From Alphaproteobacteria bacterium (GTDB lineage: Bacteria > Pseudomonadota > Alphaproteobacteria > JAJFIK01), in NCBI GenBank assembly GCA_021774965.1, contig JAJFIL010000160.1, forward strand, positions 1 through 38,254: 38,254 nt of DNA, read 5' to 3'. Below are positions 16,573 through 24,555 of this stretch, in pieces. The notes beneath the pieces are model-generated. The model made no database searches, was not told the origin of the DNA, and saw only the letters and a program-made list of their open reading frames with translations. Every line of letters starts with the position of its first letter. The stretch's first letter is position 1. Position numbers and translations under genes: made by a program.

Positions 16573-16800
16573 ATGATTAGATTACTTTTCACATTGGTCG
16601 TTCTTGTTGCTGCCGGATATGGCGGGTTGGCCTTCTATTACGGTGCAACAGAGCCATGTGACATGCTGGCTGAGGAGATCACCAATCAACAAGGTGAGAC
16701 CGTTGGGCGTTTGATGGGAGGCTTTAATCGCATGGGCACCAACCAGATGAGCCAACGAGAATGCGTTGACGAGCTGTGGCGCGCCTGGTTCGACGATTAA
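16573..16800 (+). CDS. Small single-pass membrane or exported protein
   Basis: A 75-residue protein with an N-terminal hydrophobic segment (residues 3-24, LLFTLVVLVAAGYGGLAFYY) and a soluble part of about 50 residues containing two cysteines (EPCDML and RECVDELWRAWF), which may pair outside the cytoplasm. It begins 2 bp after the lipoprotein gene and is surely cotranscribed with it. I do not recognise the family. It converges on the antiporter gene with a 20-bp gap. Confidence 0.65.
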   Translation: MIRLLFTLVVLVAAGYGGLAFYYGATEPCDMLAEEITNQQGETVGRLMGGFNRMGTNQMSQRECVDELWRAWFDD

Positions 16801-16820
16801 GCTAAAACTCCAAATCGAAC

Positions 16821-19295
16821 CTATGTGTCAGGCTTCGCGTTCTTGACCAGTCGTTCTTCGGCAATTTTTTCAATATGATCACGCAAAGACGGGATCGTGC
16901 GCGTCAGGTCGCGGAAATCTTTTCGCTTGAGCGACAGCAACGTCACATAGCCCTTGGCCGTAACATTGGCATTGCGGGGGTCATTGGTAACAAGCGCAAT
17001 CTCGCCGAACACGTCGCCCTGTTTGAGCTCGATAGTGTTATTCGGCAGTTGCACTTCGACCTCACCAGAGGCGATGAAATACATGCTATCGCCCTTATCC
17101 CCTTCAGAAATAATACGCTCGCCTGGCACCGCAAGTTCCGGTGTTAGCTCCCGCACCAGATCCCTCGTGCCTTTATCGTTCAGCTCACGGAAGAAATCCA
17201 CCTTCCGGATCATCCGTTGCAGACGCAAGCCCAGATCCAGTGGGGGGCGTTTGTCCAGCGCGTGTTGCCGTGTTCTCCGGTCCAGCTCCAGATCATCATA
17301 AATCTCGCTGGAGATCATGGATTGTTCGAACTGCGCCTTGTATTCGCTGTCCTCAAAGCCCAAAACAATCCGCTCCAGATAACGCGCCCGCAGGCTGTCC
17401 GCATAAGCTGGGTACTGAAGTTCCAGTGCTTCAAGAGCACTTTGGGTGGCGGCCAATCTGTCTTCCAGAACACGTTCCAGCGGCTCGGAGACGTCTTCTC
17501 CCAAAAGAGGCGCGACAAGATCCCGATTGACCTCGCGCAAATCTTTCAAGGCAAAGCCGATGACGAGAAGAACCTCAAACCTGTCCGCTACCGCAGATTC
17601 CAGTGGGCCTCGAATATGGAGTTTGCGATAAAACCACAATGCCCTGCGAAAACGCCGGGAGACAGCATAGGACCTGAGACTGGCAGAGATGTAGCCTTCC
17701 GGCCCCCGCGTTTTTGTTCGATCCAACAGCCTGCCGCTTTCCGCGCGCAACAGATCCGCAATGTGTCGGTCCAGCAGACCCCTCTGGAAATAATCGAGGT
17801 AAAGCTCGCCTTCTCGGTTGGCCAAGGTCAAGAGACCAACGCGGAGGCCTTCTTTCTTGCCCAACGCCTGAGGCTCGCTTGCCTCGTCCACTGCTTTTAC
17901 CTTGGAAACACTGACATTGGAGAGAACCGAGCCCAACCCCATGTCGCCTGCGATACGCCCGACGCGCTTGTGTATCCGCTCCCGCGACAAAGCCATCACC
18001 CGGTCCCGCACCATGCGTTCGCGGTCATTGAGCTGATCCAATTTGAGGAATTTGATGAGAGGGCGCAACGTTGGTGCCTGAAAGATCAGTGTAGAGAGCA
18101 CATAACCGGTTGCCATCACAAAGATAAAACGGCTTACTTCCAAAGGCACTGCTGGGTTCTCCCAGACAGAAAGCGCTAGTGCGACGGTCACCGCCCCACG
18201 CAAGCCCCCCCAGATTAAAACCGTGTTGTAATTATTGGAAATGGGGCGCGCCACACCCAGAAGCCCGAATATGGGCATGATCCCGTAAAGCACCACCATC
18301 CGCGCCAGAATAGTGCCGAAGAACAAAGCGGCAAGCAGGCTGAGGTCCGAGACCTGAAACGCCTTGAGCGCCTGAGGTGCCAGCATAGCTGCGAAGGTAA
18401 AAATCAGCGACGTGCCCCAGAAATCCAGCTGCTTCCAGGTCTGAAGCAGATTGCCCCAGGCCCCGGGAGATATCCGCGTTCGGCCTTCTGAATTCACTAC
18501 CATGGCGGCAGTCACCACCGCGATGACGCCTGAGACCCCGAAATATTCTTCGGACACAATGAAGACGAGATAGGCAAGAGCCAGGGTCAAGGTGATCTCT
18601 GCCACCACCACATCGCGCAAGGCCCCGATGATGAAAATGAATAAACGCGCCGCAAGGAACCCCACCAGCAAGCCCCCCATCAGGCCTTTGAGAAATGCCC
18701 AGATCGCTCCGACGGCCGTGGCTTCCTGCTGGGTCGTAATCACGCCCAGGATCACGGCGAATATGGCAATGGCGGCAGCATCGTTCAGCAGGCTTTCGCC
18801 TTCAACAATGATGGTCAGGCGCTTTGGCGCGCCGATGTCGCGAAAGATCGCTACCACGGCCGCACTGTCTGTTGTGGCCACGATAGAGCCCAGCAGAAGA
18901 CAGGCCAGAAGGCCAACATCCGAAATCTCATTAAGGCCAAAGCCTACAATCGCGGTACACACCCCCACTGCCACAATGGCCAACAAGAGCACCGGCCAGG
19001 CATCATCCATGAGCCGGCGCACATCCACCGTCAGGCCGGCATGAAACAGCAAGGCTGGCAAGAAGAGATAGATAAAGGCATCCGCTGAAAGGCGCATGCT
19101 GCGGATCGCATTTAGAAAATCACCGACCGGGCCACCAACCTCGACATCCAGTGAAACGACCAGCCCAATGCCTACCCCAACGGCAGCTAAAACCACCGTG
19201 AAGGGCACGCTTAGTTTATTGGCAAGTGGCAGCAGTAAGCTGACCAGCCCCAAAAGGGCAGTCACGCCAAATACCGCCAGAGCGACGTCTTGCAT
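16821..19295 (-). CDS. CPA1-type Na+/H+ antiporter with C-terminal cyclic-nucleotide-binding domain
   Basis: An 824-residue protein. Residues 1-410 are a 12-13 helix NhaP/NHE exchanger domain. The CPA1 ion site is seen in GESLLNDAAAI (Asn171-Asp172) with TTDSAAV (Asp143) before it, and a conserved GGLRGAVTVAL follows. Residues 410-700 are cytosolic and helical. Residues 701-820 form a CRP-like cyclic-nucleotide-binding domain: VPGERIISEGDKGDSMYFIASGEV, then the phosphate cassette FGEIALVTNDPRNANV with Glu765 and Arg774 retained. This exchanger-plus-helical-plus-CNBD layout resembles plant SOS1 and sperm NHE. Transport may thus be gated by a nucleotide or by the domain itself. The start at 19295 has GAGGAATGG upstream. 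Confidence 0.93.
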   Translation of the reverse strand: MQDVALAVFGVTALLGLVSLLLPLANKLSVPFTVVLAAVGVGIGLVVSLDVEVGGPVGDFLNAIRSMRLSADAFIYLFLPALLFHAGLTVDVRRLMDDAWPVLLLAIVAVGVCTAIVGFGLNEISDVGLLACLLLGSIVATTDSAAVVAIFRDIGAPKRLTIIVEGESLLNDAAAIAIFAVILGVITTQQEATAVGAIWAFLKGLMGGLLVGFLAARLFIFIIGALRDVVVAEITLTLALAYLVFIVSEEYFGVSGVIAVVTAAMVVNSEGRTRISPGAWGNLLQTWKQLDFWGTSLIFTFAAMLAPQALKAFQVSDLSLLAALFFGTILARMVVLYGIMPIFGLLGVARPISNNYNTVLIWGGLRGAVTVALALSVWENPAVPLEVSRFIFVMATGYVLSTLIFQAPTLRPLIKFLKLDQLNDRERMVRDRVMALSRERIHKRVGRIAGDMGLGSVLSNVSVSKVKAVDEASEPQALGKKEGLRVGLLTLANREGELYLDYFQRGLLDRHIADLLRAESGRLLDRTKTRGPEGYISASLRSYAVSRRFRRALWFYRKLHIRGPLESAVADRFEVLLVIGFALKDLREVNRDLVAPLLGEDVSEPLERVLEDRLAATQSALEALELQYPAYADSLRARYLERIVLGFEDSEYKAQFEQSMISSEIYDDLELDRRTRQHALDKRPPLDLGLRLQRMIRKVDFFRELNDKGTRDLVRELTPELAVPGERIISEGDKGDSMYFIASGEVEVQLPNNTIELKQGDVFGEIALVTNDPRNANVTAKGYVTLLSLKRKDFRDLTRTIPSLRDHIEKIAEERLVKNAKPDT

Positions 19296-19460
19296 CCATT
19301 CCTCGTTCGTCCGCAGAGGGTCTAGCCCCTGCTTCGCAATGGGCAATCCTTACCGATACGCGGGGCCGCGTCAAAAGCAATCCCCCATCTGCTCAAAAAC
19401 CGTGTAGGACTCTGGGCATCGTAGTTCCTCTGATTTGGCCGCGTATGGAAGGCATCGGTT

Positions 19461-20732
19461 TTGACAGTCACCCCCGACCCTCATGTGATTCGAAGATACA
19501 TGACCCTCCAGGCTGCCTGGTTCGCCAGTGCGGGCCTGCAGATGGTTTTATTTCCCTATCTCGTGGTGGATCAGCTGGGCCTTGAGCCTGAAATCGTGGG
19601 TTTCGCCCAGGCCATGATAGCCCTGCCTGCATTCCTGCTGATGCTGCCCGGCGGGGCGTTGGCGGACCGGTTTGATGGACGTTCGATCCTTTTTGTCATC
19701 TATCTCCTCGCCGCCCTCCCTCCTTTGCTTTTGGCCGGAGACCTTTTGCTGGGGGGGCTCAATTTCGGGGTCGTGCTGGCTTACGGCATTGCCATGGGCA
19801 CGTTCGGCGCGTTCTCAACGCCAGCCCGCGATTCGCTTCTCAACCGGGTGGTGATAGCCAGTGGTGGGCAGATGCCGCTCCAACGGGCGGTCATGTTGTC
19901 ATCTGTCTTTATGTTTTCCAGCCAGATCATCGGCATGATCATCGCCTCCCAGGCCGACAATGCCGGCCCTTGGGTCTTGTTGGTCGTGCAAGGGGTAACT
20001 TTGGCAAGCGCCGTCTGGTTCATCCGCAAACTCAGTTTGCCCCGACGCAAGAAAGTCGACCATGGGACCGGCCTGGAATATCACTTGGGACAGATGAAAG
20101 ACGGTCTTGCCGAAGCCTTCACGCACCCCAAAATCATGCCGGTGGTGATTATCGCTTTTTGTATCGGGATTTTCTACATCGGCGCTTTCAACGTCATCCT
20201 GCCAATTCGAATTCGCGATATTCACGGCGGTGAAGCCTGGCGCTTTGCCTTGATGAGTATCTGCTTTTTCGGTGGCACGATCATATCCTCCGTTACCTTG
20301 TTTCGCCGGGGTGGCATTGATCAAGCCGGGCGCGCGCTCACCATCGCGGTCCTTTGCGGTGCCATCGTCCTCGCCCTACTGACCCTCCAGACCTCCTATT
20401 ACGTCTTGCTGTTCATCATCTTCATCTGGGGGTTGGGCGCGGGCGTTACGATCACCATGAGCCGTTCCATTGTTCAGGAAGCAGCCCCTGAGAGCCACCG
20501 AGGAAGATTATTGTCCGTCTTCTCCATGGGGTTCATGGGCGGAGCGCCCATCGGGTCCTTGGGAATGGGATACTTGATCCAGCATCTGGGCCCGTTCGAT
20601 GCTGCGTGGGTGCCGTCATTGCTCATGCTTAGCGCTGTGGGGATCCTGGTATGGCGCACGGAATTGTGGCGCATCACCTTCCCTCGGCACCCTGCCGGGG
20701 GTGATATTGGTAGCCCCTCGCCATCTGAGTGA
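19461..20732 (+). CDS. MFS family transporter
   Basis: A 423-residue membrane protein with about 12 hydrophobic helices. The major facilitator loop 2-3 motif is present as GGALADRFDGRSIL (about residues 61-74), and the second half repeats it as AAPESHRGRLLSVFSMGF. The general shape is like the MFS_3/EntS exporter group, but the substrate cannot be told. It starts at a TTG with GGAAGG about 8 nt upstream; the next ATG at 19500 would remove the first helix lead. It lies just before the di-iron gene (42-bp gap), so it may carry the substrate or product of that region. Confidence 0.88.
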   Translation: MTVTPDPHVIRRYMTLQAAWFASAGLQMVLFPYLVVDQLGLEPEIVGFAQAMIALPAFLLMLPGGALADRFDGRSILFVIYLLAALPPLLLAGDLLLGGLNFGVVLAYGIAMGTFGAFSTPARDSLLNRVVIASGGQMPLQRAVMLSSVFMFSSQIIGMIIASQADNAGPWVLLVVQGVTLASAVWFIRKLSLPRRKKVDHGTGLEYHLGQMKDGLAEAFTHPKIMPVVIIAFCIGIFYIGAFNVILPIRIRDIHGGEAWRFALMSICFFGGTIISSVTLFRRGGIDQAGRALTIAVLCGAIVLALLTLQTSYYVLLFIIFIWGLGAGVTITMSRSIVQEAAPESHRGRLLSVFSMGFMGGAPIGSLGMGYLIQHLGPFDAAWVPSLLMLSAVGILVWRTELWRITFPRHPAGGDIGSPSPSE

Positions 20733-20737
20733 AACTT

Positions 20738-20760
20738 TGATAAATTGTCAGAAAATGACA
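20738..20760. promoter_or_regulatory. Palindromic operator candidate (TGATAAATTGTCA) before the di-iron gene
   Basis: TGATAAATTGTCA (20738-20750) differs at one base from the perfect palindrome at 22868-22880 before the GMC operon. A second overlapping inverted repeat, TGTCA-GAAAA-TGACA, occupies 20746-20760. The 13-mer ends 24 nt before the start codon, compared with 22 nt at the other site. Confidence 0.5.
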
Positions 20761-20774
20761 GTGAGGAAGAGTAG

Positions 20775-21893
20775 ATGAGCAAGCAGATCACCAAGAACGC
20801 AGCCTATGACGCCGTAGCTCCCGACGATTTTGCGGCCATGATTGAGATTGACCGTTATGGGGATCGCTCGCAGGCCTTCGATAAGATGATCTCTGCTACT
20901 CACGACCACTTCTGGGATCCGCTGGACACAAGATACATCGACTTCTCGCAGCCGTTCGATATGGAGAAGAACACGATCCTGCCGTTTGACATGATCATGG
21001 AATTACAAACCCCGCTCGCAGATAGCTGGGACGAGCAAACCAAGATCAAACTGACCAACGGCATTGGCCAGATGTTTCTTTCCAACATTCTGCATGGAGA
21101 GCAAGCGGCGCTTTCTCTCTCGGCGTCATTGGTCCATATCCTCAAAGATCAGGGCGCTGCAGAATATGCGTCGAACCAGGCCCGCGAAGAAGCGCGCCAT
21201 GTCACCGCCTTTGCCATGTACATCAAAGAACGCTGGGGCAAGCCTGCGCCGTGCACCAAGGTATTGGGCGATCTTCTAACGGAACTTGTGCAGTCTGATC
21301 TGGTCTACAAGAAAATCGTCGGTATGCAGATGTTAATCGAAGGCCTTGCCATGGGTGCCTTCGCTACGTTGTTTAAGTATTCCAACGACCCTGTCCTGCG
21401 CCGCCTGACCCAATTGGTCATGACCGACGAGGCCTTCCACCACAAGTTCGGAAAGATTTGGGCAGATCGCACCATCCCGCATCTGGATGCCGAAGAACAC
21501 AATGTGGTGGAGGACTGGTCTCAACAGGTTTTCCAGACCGTGCTGTTTAATATGTTCGGCCCTGACGAAAAAGCAGAACTTTACGCCAGCCTGGGCATTG
21601 ACGTCGAAGACGTGAAAGTGGCCATGGCCAGCGCCTTTACCGATGATAAGCGTCGGGAGCGCATGCGTTCGGCCACCAACATCATGCGCGTTTTGTGCAA
21701 GACCTTGCTGAACGCCAACATCATCACGGACCGTACCATTGGCTTTTACTCCACCTTCGTGGATATGGAAGAGCTGCGCGCTGAAGGCGGCGAGATGGTG
21801 GGAGATGCCATCGCCGAAGAAGGCATCCAGTTCCTGCAAATGATCAACGGTGGTGAGGGTCGTACTCCAAACATGACAGCAGCGGCGGAGTAG
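20775..21893 (+). CDS. Ferritin-like di-iron protein, R2-like oxygenase candidate
   Basis: A 372-residue soluble helical protein. It has a full set of di-iron carboxylate ligands in order: Glu109 (LHGEQAAL), Glu139-x-x-His142 (REEARHVTAF), Glu189 (MLIEGLAMG) and Glu219-x-x-His222 (TDEAFHHKFG). The spacing (30, 50 and 30 residues) fits the four-helix core of ribonucleotide reductase R2, acyl-ACP desaturases and bacterial multicomponent oxygenases. R2 itself is unlikely because there is no large subunit nearby and the wording of the motifs differs. A hydroxylase, desaturase or N-oxygenase is more plausible. GAGGAAGAG precedes the ATG. The gene shares an operator-like palindrome with the GMC-led operon downstream and converges on the crotonase gene with a 6-bp gap. 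Confidence 0.85.
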   Translation: MSKQITKNAAYDAVAPDDFAAMIEIDRYGDRSQAFDKMISATHDHFWDPLDTRYIDFSQPFDMEKNTILPFDMIMELQTPLADSWDEQTKIKLTNGIGQMFLSNILHGEQAALSLSASLVHILKDQGAAEYASNQAREEARHVTAFAMYIKERWGKPAPCTKVLGDLLTELVQSDLVYKKIVGMQMLIEGLAMGAFATLFKYSNDPVLRRLTQLVMTDEAFHHKFGKIWADRTIPHLDAEEHNVVEDWSQQVFQTVLFNMFGPDEKAELYASLGIDVEDVKVAMASAFTDDKRRERMRSATNIMRVLCKTLLNANIITDRTIGFYSTFVDMEELRAEGGEMVGDAIAEEGIQFLQMINGGEGRTPNMTAAAE

Positions 21894-21899
21894 GAAGCC

Positions 21900-22769
21900 T
21901 TACTCGTACTCACGCTCCTCCCACCAGGGAAAGAACTCGGGCATGTCTTTTGAGACCTTGCCAGGGAATTTCGCGGGGCGCTTTTCAAGGAACGACGTCA
22001 CCCCTTCTTTGGCATCGTCAGATCTGCCCCGGTAGAAGACACCACGACTGTCCACCTTGTGCGCCTCCATGGGGTGATCAGCAGTGAGCATCTGCCATTG
22101 CATCTGACGGATCAGGGCCACGGAGACGGGCGATGTATTCTCCACAATATCGCGGGCAAGTTCATTGGCCCGAGCAAGCAAATCATCGTGCGGTACGACC
22201 TCTTTGACAAGGCCACCTGCCAGCGCCTCATTCGCATCAAAGACACGGCCCGATAGCATCCAGTCCATGGACTGTTGCATGCCCACCAGGCGCGGCAGGA
22301 ACCAGCTGGAGGCGGCTTCCGGCACGATGCCTCGCCGTGCAAAGACGAACCCGAACTTTGCCCTGTCGGACGCCAACCGGATATCCATGGGCAATTGCAT
22401 GGTCGCTCCGATGCCCACGGCGGGGCCATTGATTGCGCCAATCACTGGCTTGAGGCTTTCAAAGATACGCAGAGTTACTCGGCCCCCGCCATCTCGAGCC
22501 GGAACGCCATTGCTGGCGCCTGCCCGATCATCTCGCTTTTCATAGTCGAATGTGGCTGCCCCTGCGGAAAGGTCAGCGCCGGCACAAAACCCGCGCCCCG
22601 CGCCAGTCGTGATGATGACCCGCACATCATCATCGGCATCCGCTGCGTCAAACGCTGCAATAAGTTCGTTCGCCATCTCTCCCGTAAACGCATTCAGCTT
22701 GTCCGGGCGGTTGAGGGTGAGGGTCAGGACCCCATTTTCCACTTCATACAGCAGGGTTTCAAAATTCAT
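21900..22769 (-). CDS. Enoyl-CoA hydratase/isomerase (crotonase) family protein
   Basis: A 289-residue crotonase. The CoA-binding and oxyanion-hole segments are clear: LNRPDKLNAFTGEMANEL near residue 18, GRGFCAGADLS near 58, and INGPAVGIGATMQLPMDIRLAS near 113. The catalytic glutamate of the second loop is present in RRGIVPEAASSWFLPRLVG. The first glutamate of classical hydratases (in GGGCELA) is replaced (ATMQL), so an isomerase or other crotonase reaction is possible rather than straight hydration. GGAG is seen before the start. The gene diverges from the GMC operon with the palindrome at 22868-22880 between them, about 100 bp upstream of this start. Confidence 0.92.
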   Translation of the reverse strand: MNFETLLYEVENGVLTLTLNRPDKLNAFTGEMANELIAAFDAADADDDVRVIITTGAGRGFCAGADLSAGAATFDYEKRDDRAGASNGVPARDGGGRVTLRIFESLKPVIGAINGPAVGIGATMQLPMDIRLASDRAKFGFVFARRGIVPEAASSWFLPRLVGMQQSMDWMLSGRVFDANEALAGGLVKEVVPHDDLLARANELARDIVENTSPVSVALIRQMQWQMLTADHPMEAHKVDSRGVFYRGRSDDAKEGVTSFLEKRPAKFPGKVSKDMPEFFPWWEEREYE

Positions 22770-22867
22770 GGCCTGTTTCTCCTCACGTGCTCAAATGTTC
22801 ACCGCAATAATCGTGCGGATTTCTCCCCAGAACTAGACGAGAAGCCTCGCCTCGCCTATTGATTAAA

Positions 22868-22880
22868 TGATAAATTATCA
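22868..22880. promoter_or_regulatory. Perfect palindrome TGATAAATTATCA, operator candidate for the GMC operon
   Basis: TGATAA and TTATCA are exact reverse complements around a single A. The site ends 22 nt before the GMC start and also lies in the divergent region of the crotonase gene. A one-base variant precedes the di-iron gene, so one regulator may control all three units. Confidence 0.55.
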
Positions 22881-22902
22881 GTGGGGAGGCCGAAAGAGCC
22901 AA

Positions 22903-24525
22903 ATGTACGATTACATCATCATAGGTGCCGGTTCCGCCGGCTGCGTGCTCGCCAATCGCCTGTCAGCTGATCCCAAGAACAAGGTGCTTGTACTGGAGGC
23001 AGGTCCCAAGGACAGCAATATGTGGATCCACGTGCCGGTGGGATACGCCCGCACCCTTGTGGACCCCAAGGTCAACTGGCTTTTCCCTACGGAACCTGAT
23101 CCAGGCTCCAATGACCGGGTCCACATCTGGCCTCGCGGCAAAGTCCTGGGCGGCTCCTCCTCCATCAATGGGCTTTTGTATATTCGCGGACAAGCATCCG
23201 ACTACGATGGCTGGCGTCAGATGGGCAATGAAGGCTGGAGCTGGGATGAGTGTCTGCCCTATTTCATTCGCTCCGAAGGCAATGAAGTCCATCACGGCGA
23301 CCTGCACGGCAAAGAAGGCCCACTGAATATTTCTGATCCGACCGAAGGCAACCCTGTCTCAGACGCCATGATCGAAGCGGGCGTGGAAGCGGGCATCCCG
23401 CGCAAACCTGACGTGAACGAAGGCGAACAAGAAGGCATCGGCTATTATCAGCTGACCATCAAGGACGGGCTACGCATGTCAGCGGCCAAGGCTTACCTCA
23501 AACCCGCCATGGACAGACCCAATCTTCACGTAGAAACCGAAGCGCTTGTTCATAAAGTTATCTTTGAAGGCAAGCGCGCCGTAGGCGTTGCCTATGAACG
23601 CAATGGCGAAGTCCTTGAAGCACGTGCGGGCAAAGAAGTTCTGCTTTCCGGCGGCGCAGTAAATTCACCACAGCTGCTGGAGCTTTCTGGTATCGGCAAG
23701 GCCGAACATCTGCAAGCCAAAGGCATTGAAGTTATATCTGACCTGCCAGGCGTCGGTGAGAACTTGCAAGACCACTACGTCATTTCGGTCCAACACAAGA
23801 TCACGCAACCGGTCACTGTGAATGATCAGGCGCAAGGCCTTGCGTTCCTGAAGGAAGTTGCGAAATACATCTTCCAGCGCAAGGGGCTGCTGACTCTTTC
23901 TGCTGCACACATTCAGGCCTTTGTGAAAACACGGCCCGAACTTTCCTCGCCGGATGTGCAGTATCACATTCTGCCCGCCACCATGGACCTGGAAAAGTTC
24001 AAGACCCAACAAGTAATGGAGCTGAACAAGTTTCCGGGCCTTACAACAGCGCCGTGTCAGTTGCGCCCTGAAAGCCGAGGCTCCATTCACATCAAGTCTT
24101 CGGATCCAAAGGAATATCCTGCGATCCGACCCAACTATCTTTCTGACCCTCTGGATCAGGAGACCGCCATTGCCGGCATCAAGTGGGCGCGCAAAATAGT
24201 GGAACAGCCCGCCATGGCACAATACATTGGCGAGGAGATCATGCCCGGACCGGACTTCAACTCTGATGATGAACTACTCGCCTTTGCGCGGGAAGCAGGC
24301 TCCACCATCTATCACCCGGTCGGCACCTGCAAAATGGGGAACGATCCTCAAGCTGTGGTCGATGCTCAGCTGCGCGTGAAGGGCGTTGAAGGTCTGCGTG
24401 TCATCGATGCGTCCATCATGCCAAAACTGATCAGCGGCAACACCAATGCACCCACAATCATGATTGCCGAAAAAACCGCAGATATGATCCTGGGTAAACC
24501 GGCCATGTCAGTCGCCGCTGAATAA
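22903..24525 (+). CDS. GMC family FAD-dependent alcohol dehydrogenase
   Basis: A 540-residue flavoprotein of the choline dehydrogenase/AlkJ type. The FAD-binding Rossmann motif is YIIIGAGSAGCVLANRL (residues 4-20), with the GMC signature RGKVLGGSSSINGLLYIRG near residue 90 and a second one, SGGAVNSPQLLELSGIG, near 255. The active-site histidine is in YHPVGTCKMG (His471) and the asparagine in GNTNAPTIMIAEKTA (Asn515). It oxidises a primary alcohol to an aldehyde, passing electrons to quinone or another acceptor; AlkJ-type enzymes act on medium-chain alcohols. The ATG at 22903 is chosen because the FAD motif follows at once. It leads a tight operon with acyl-CoA synthetase next. Confidence 0.95.
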   Translation: MYDYIIIGAGSAGCVLANRLSADPKNKVLVLEAGPKDSNMWIHVPVGYARTLVDPKVNWLFPTEPDPGSNDRVHIWPRGKVLGGSSSINGLLYIRGQASDYDGWRQMGNEGWSWDECLPYFIRSEGNEVHHGDLHGKEGPLNISDPTEGNPVSDAMIEAGVEAGIPRKPDVNEGEQEGIGYYQLTIKDGLRMSAAKAYLKPAMDRPNLHVETEALVHKVIFEGKRAVGVAYERNGEVLEARAGKEVLLSGGAVNSPQLLELSGIGKAEHLQAKGIEVISDLPGVGENLQDHYVISVQHKITQPVTVNDQAQGLAFLKEVAKYIFQRKGLLTLSAAHIQAFVKTRPELSSPDVQYHILPATMDLEKFKTQQVMELNKFPGLTTAPCQLRPESRGSIHIKSSDPKEYPAIRPNYLSDPLDQETAIAGIKWARKIVEQPAMAQYIGEEIMPGPDFNSDDELLAFAREAGSTIYHPVGTCKMGNDPQAVVDAQLRVKGVEGLRVIDASIMPKLISGNTNAPTIMIAEKTADMILGKPAMSVAAE

Positions 24526-24555
24526 ATCACTTTGAGTTTTTAGGAGTTCTATTAG

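Noticed and set aside
17217-18179. 320-residue + strand frame
   Set aside because: Antisense to the CPA1-CNBD antiporter; no motif and rich in Gln, His and Arg as shadow frames are.
20775-21893. Ribonucleotide reductase R2 subunit
   Set aside because: Ligands fit the superfamily, but no R1 gene is near, and the setting is one of lipid/alcohol enzymes; the radical tyrosine cannot be confirmed.
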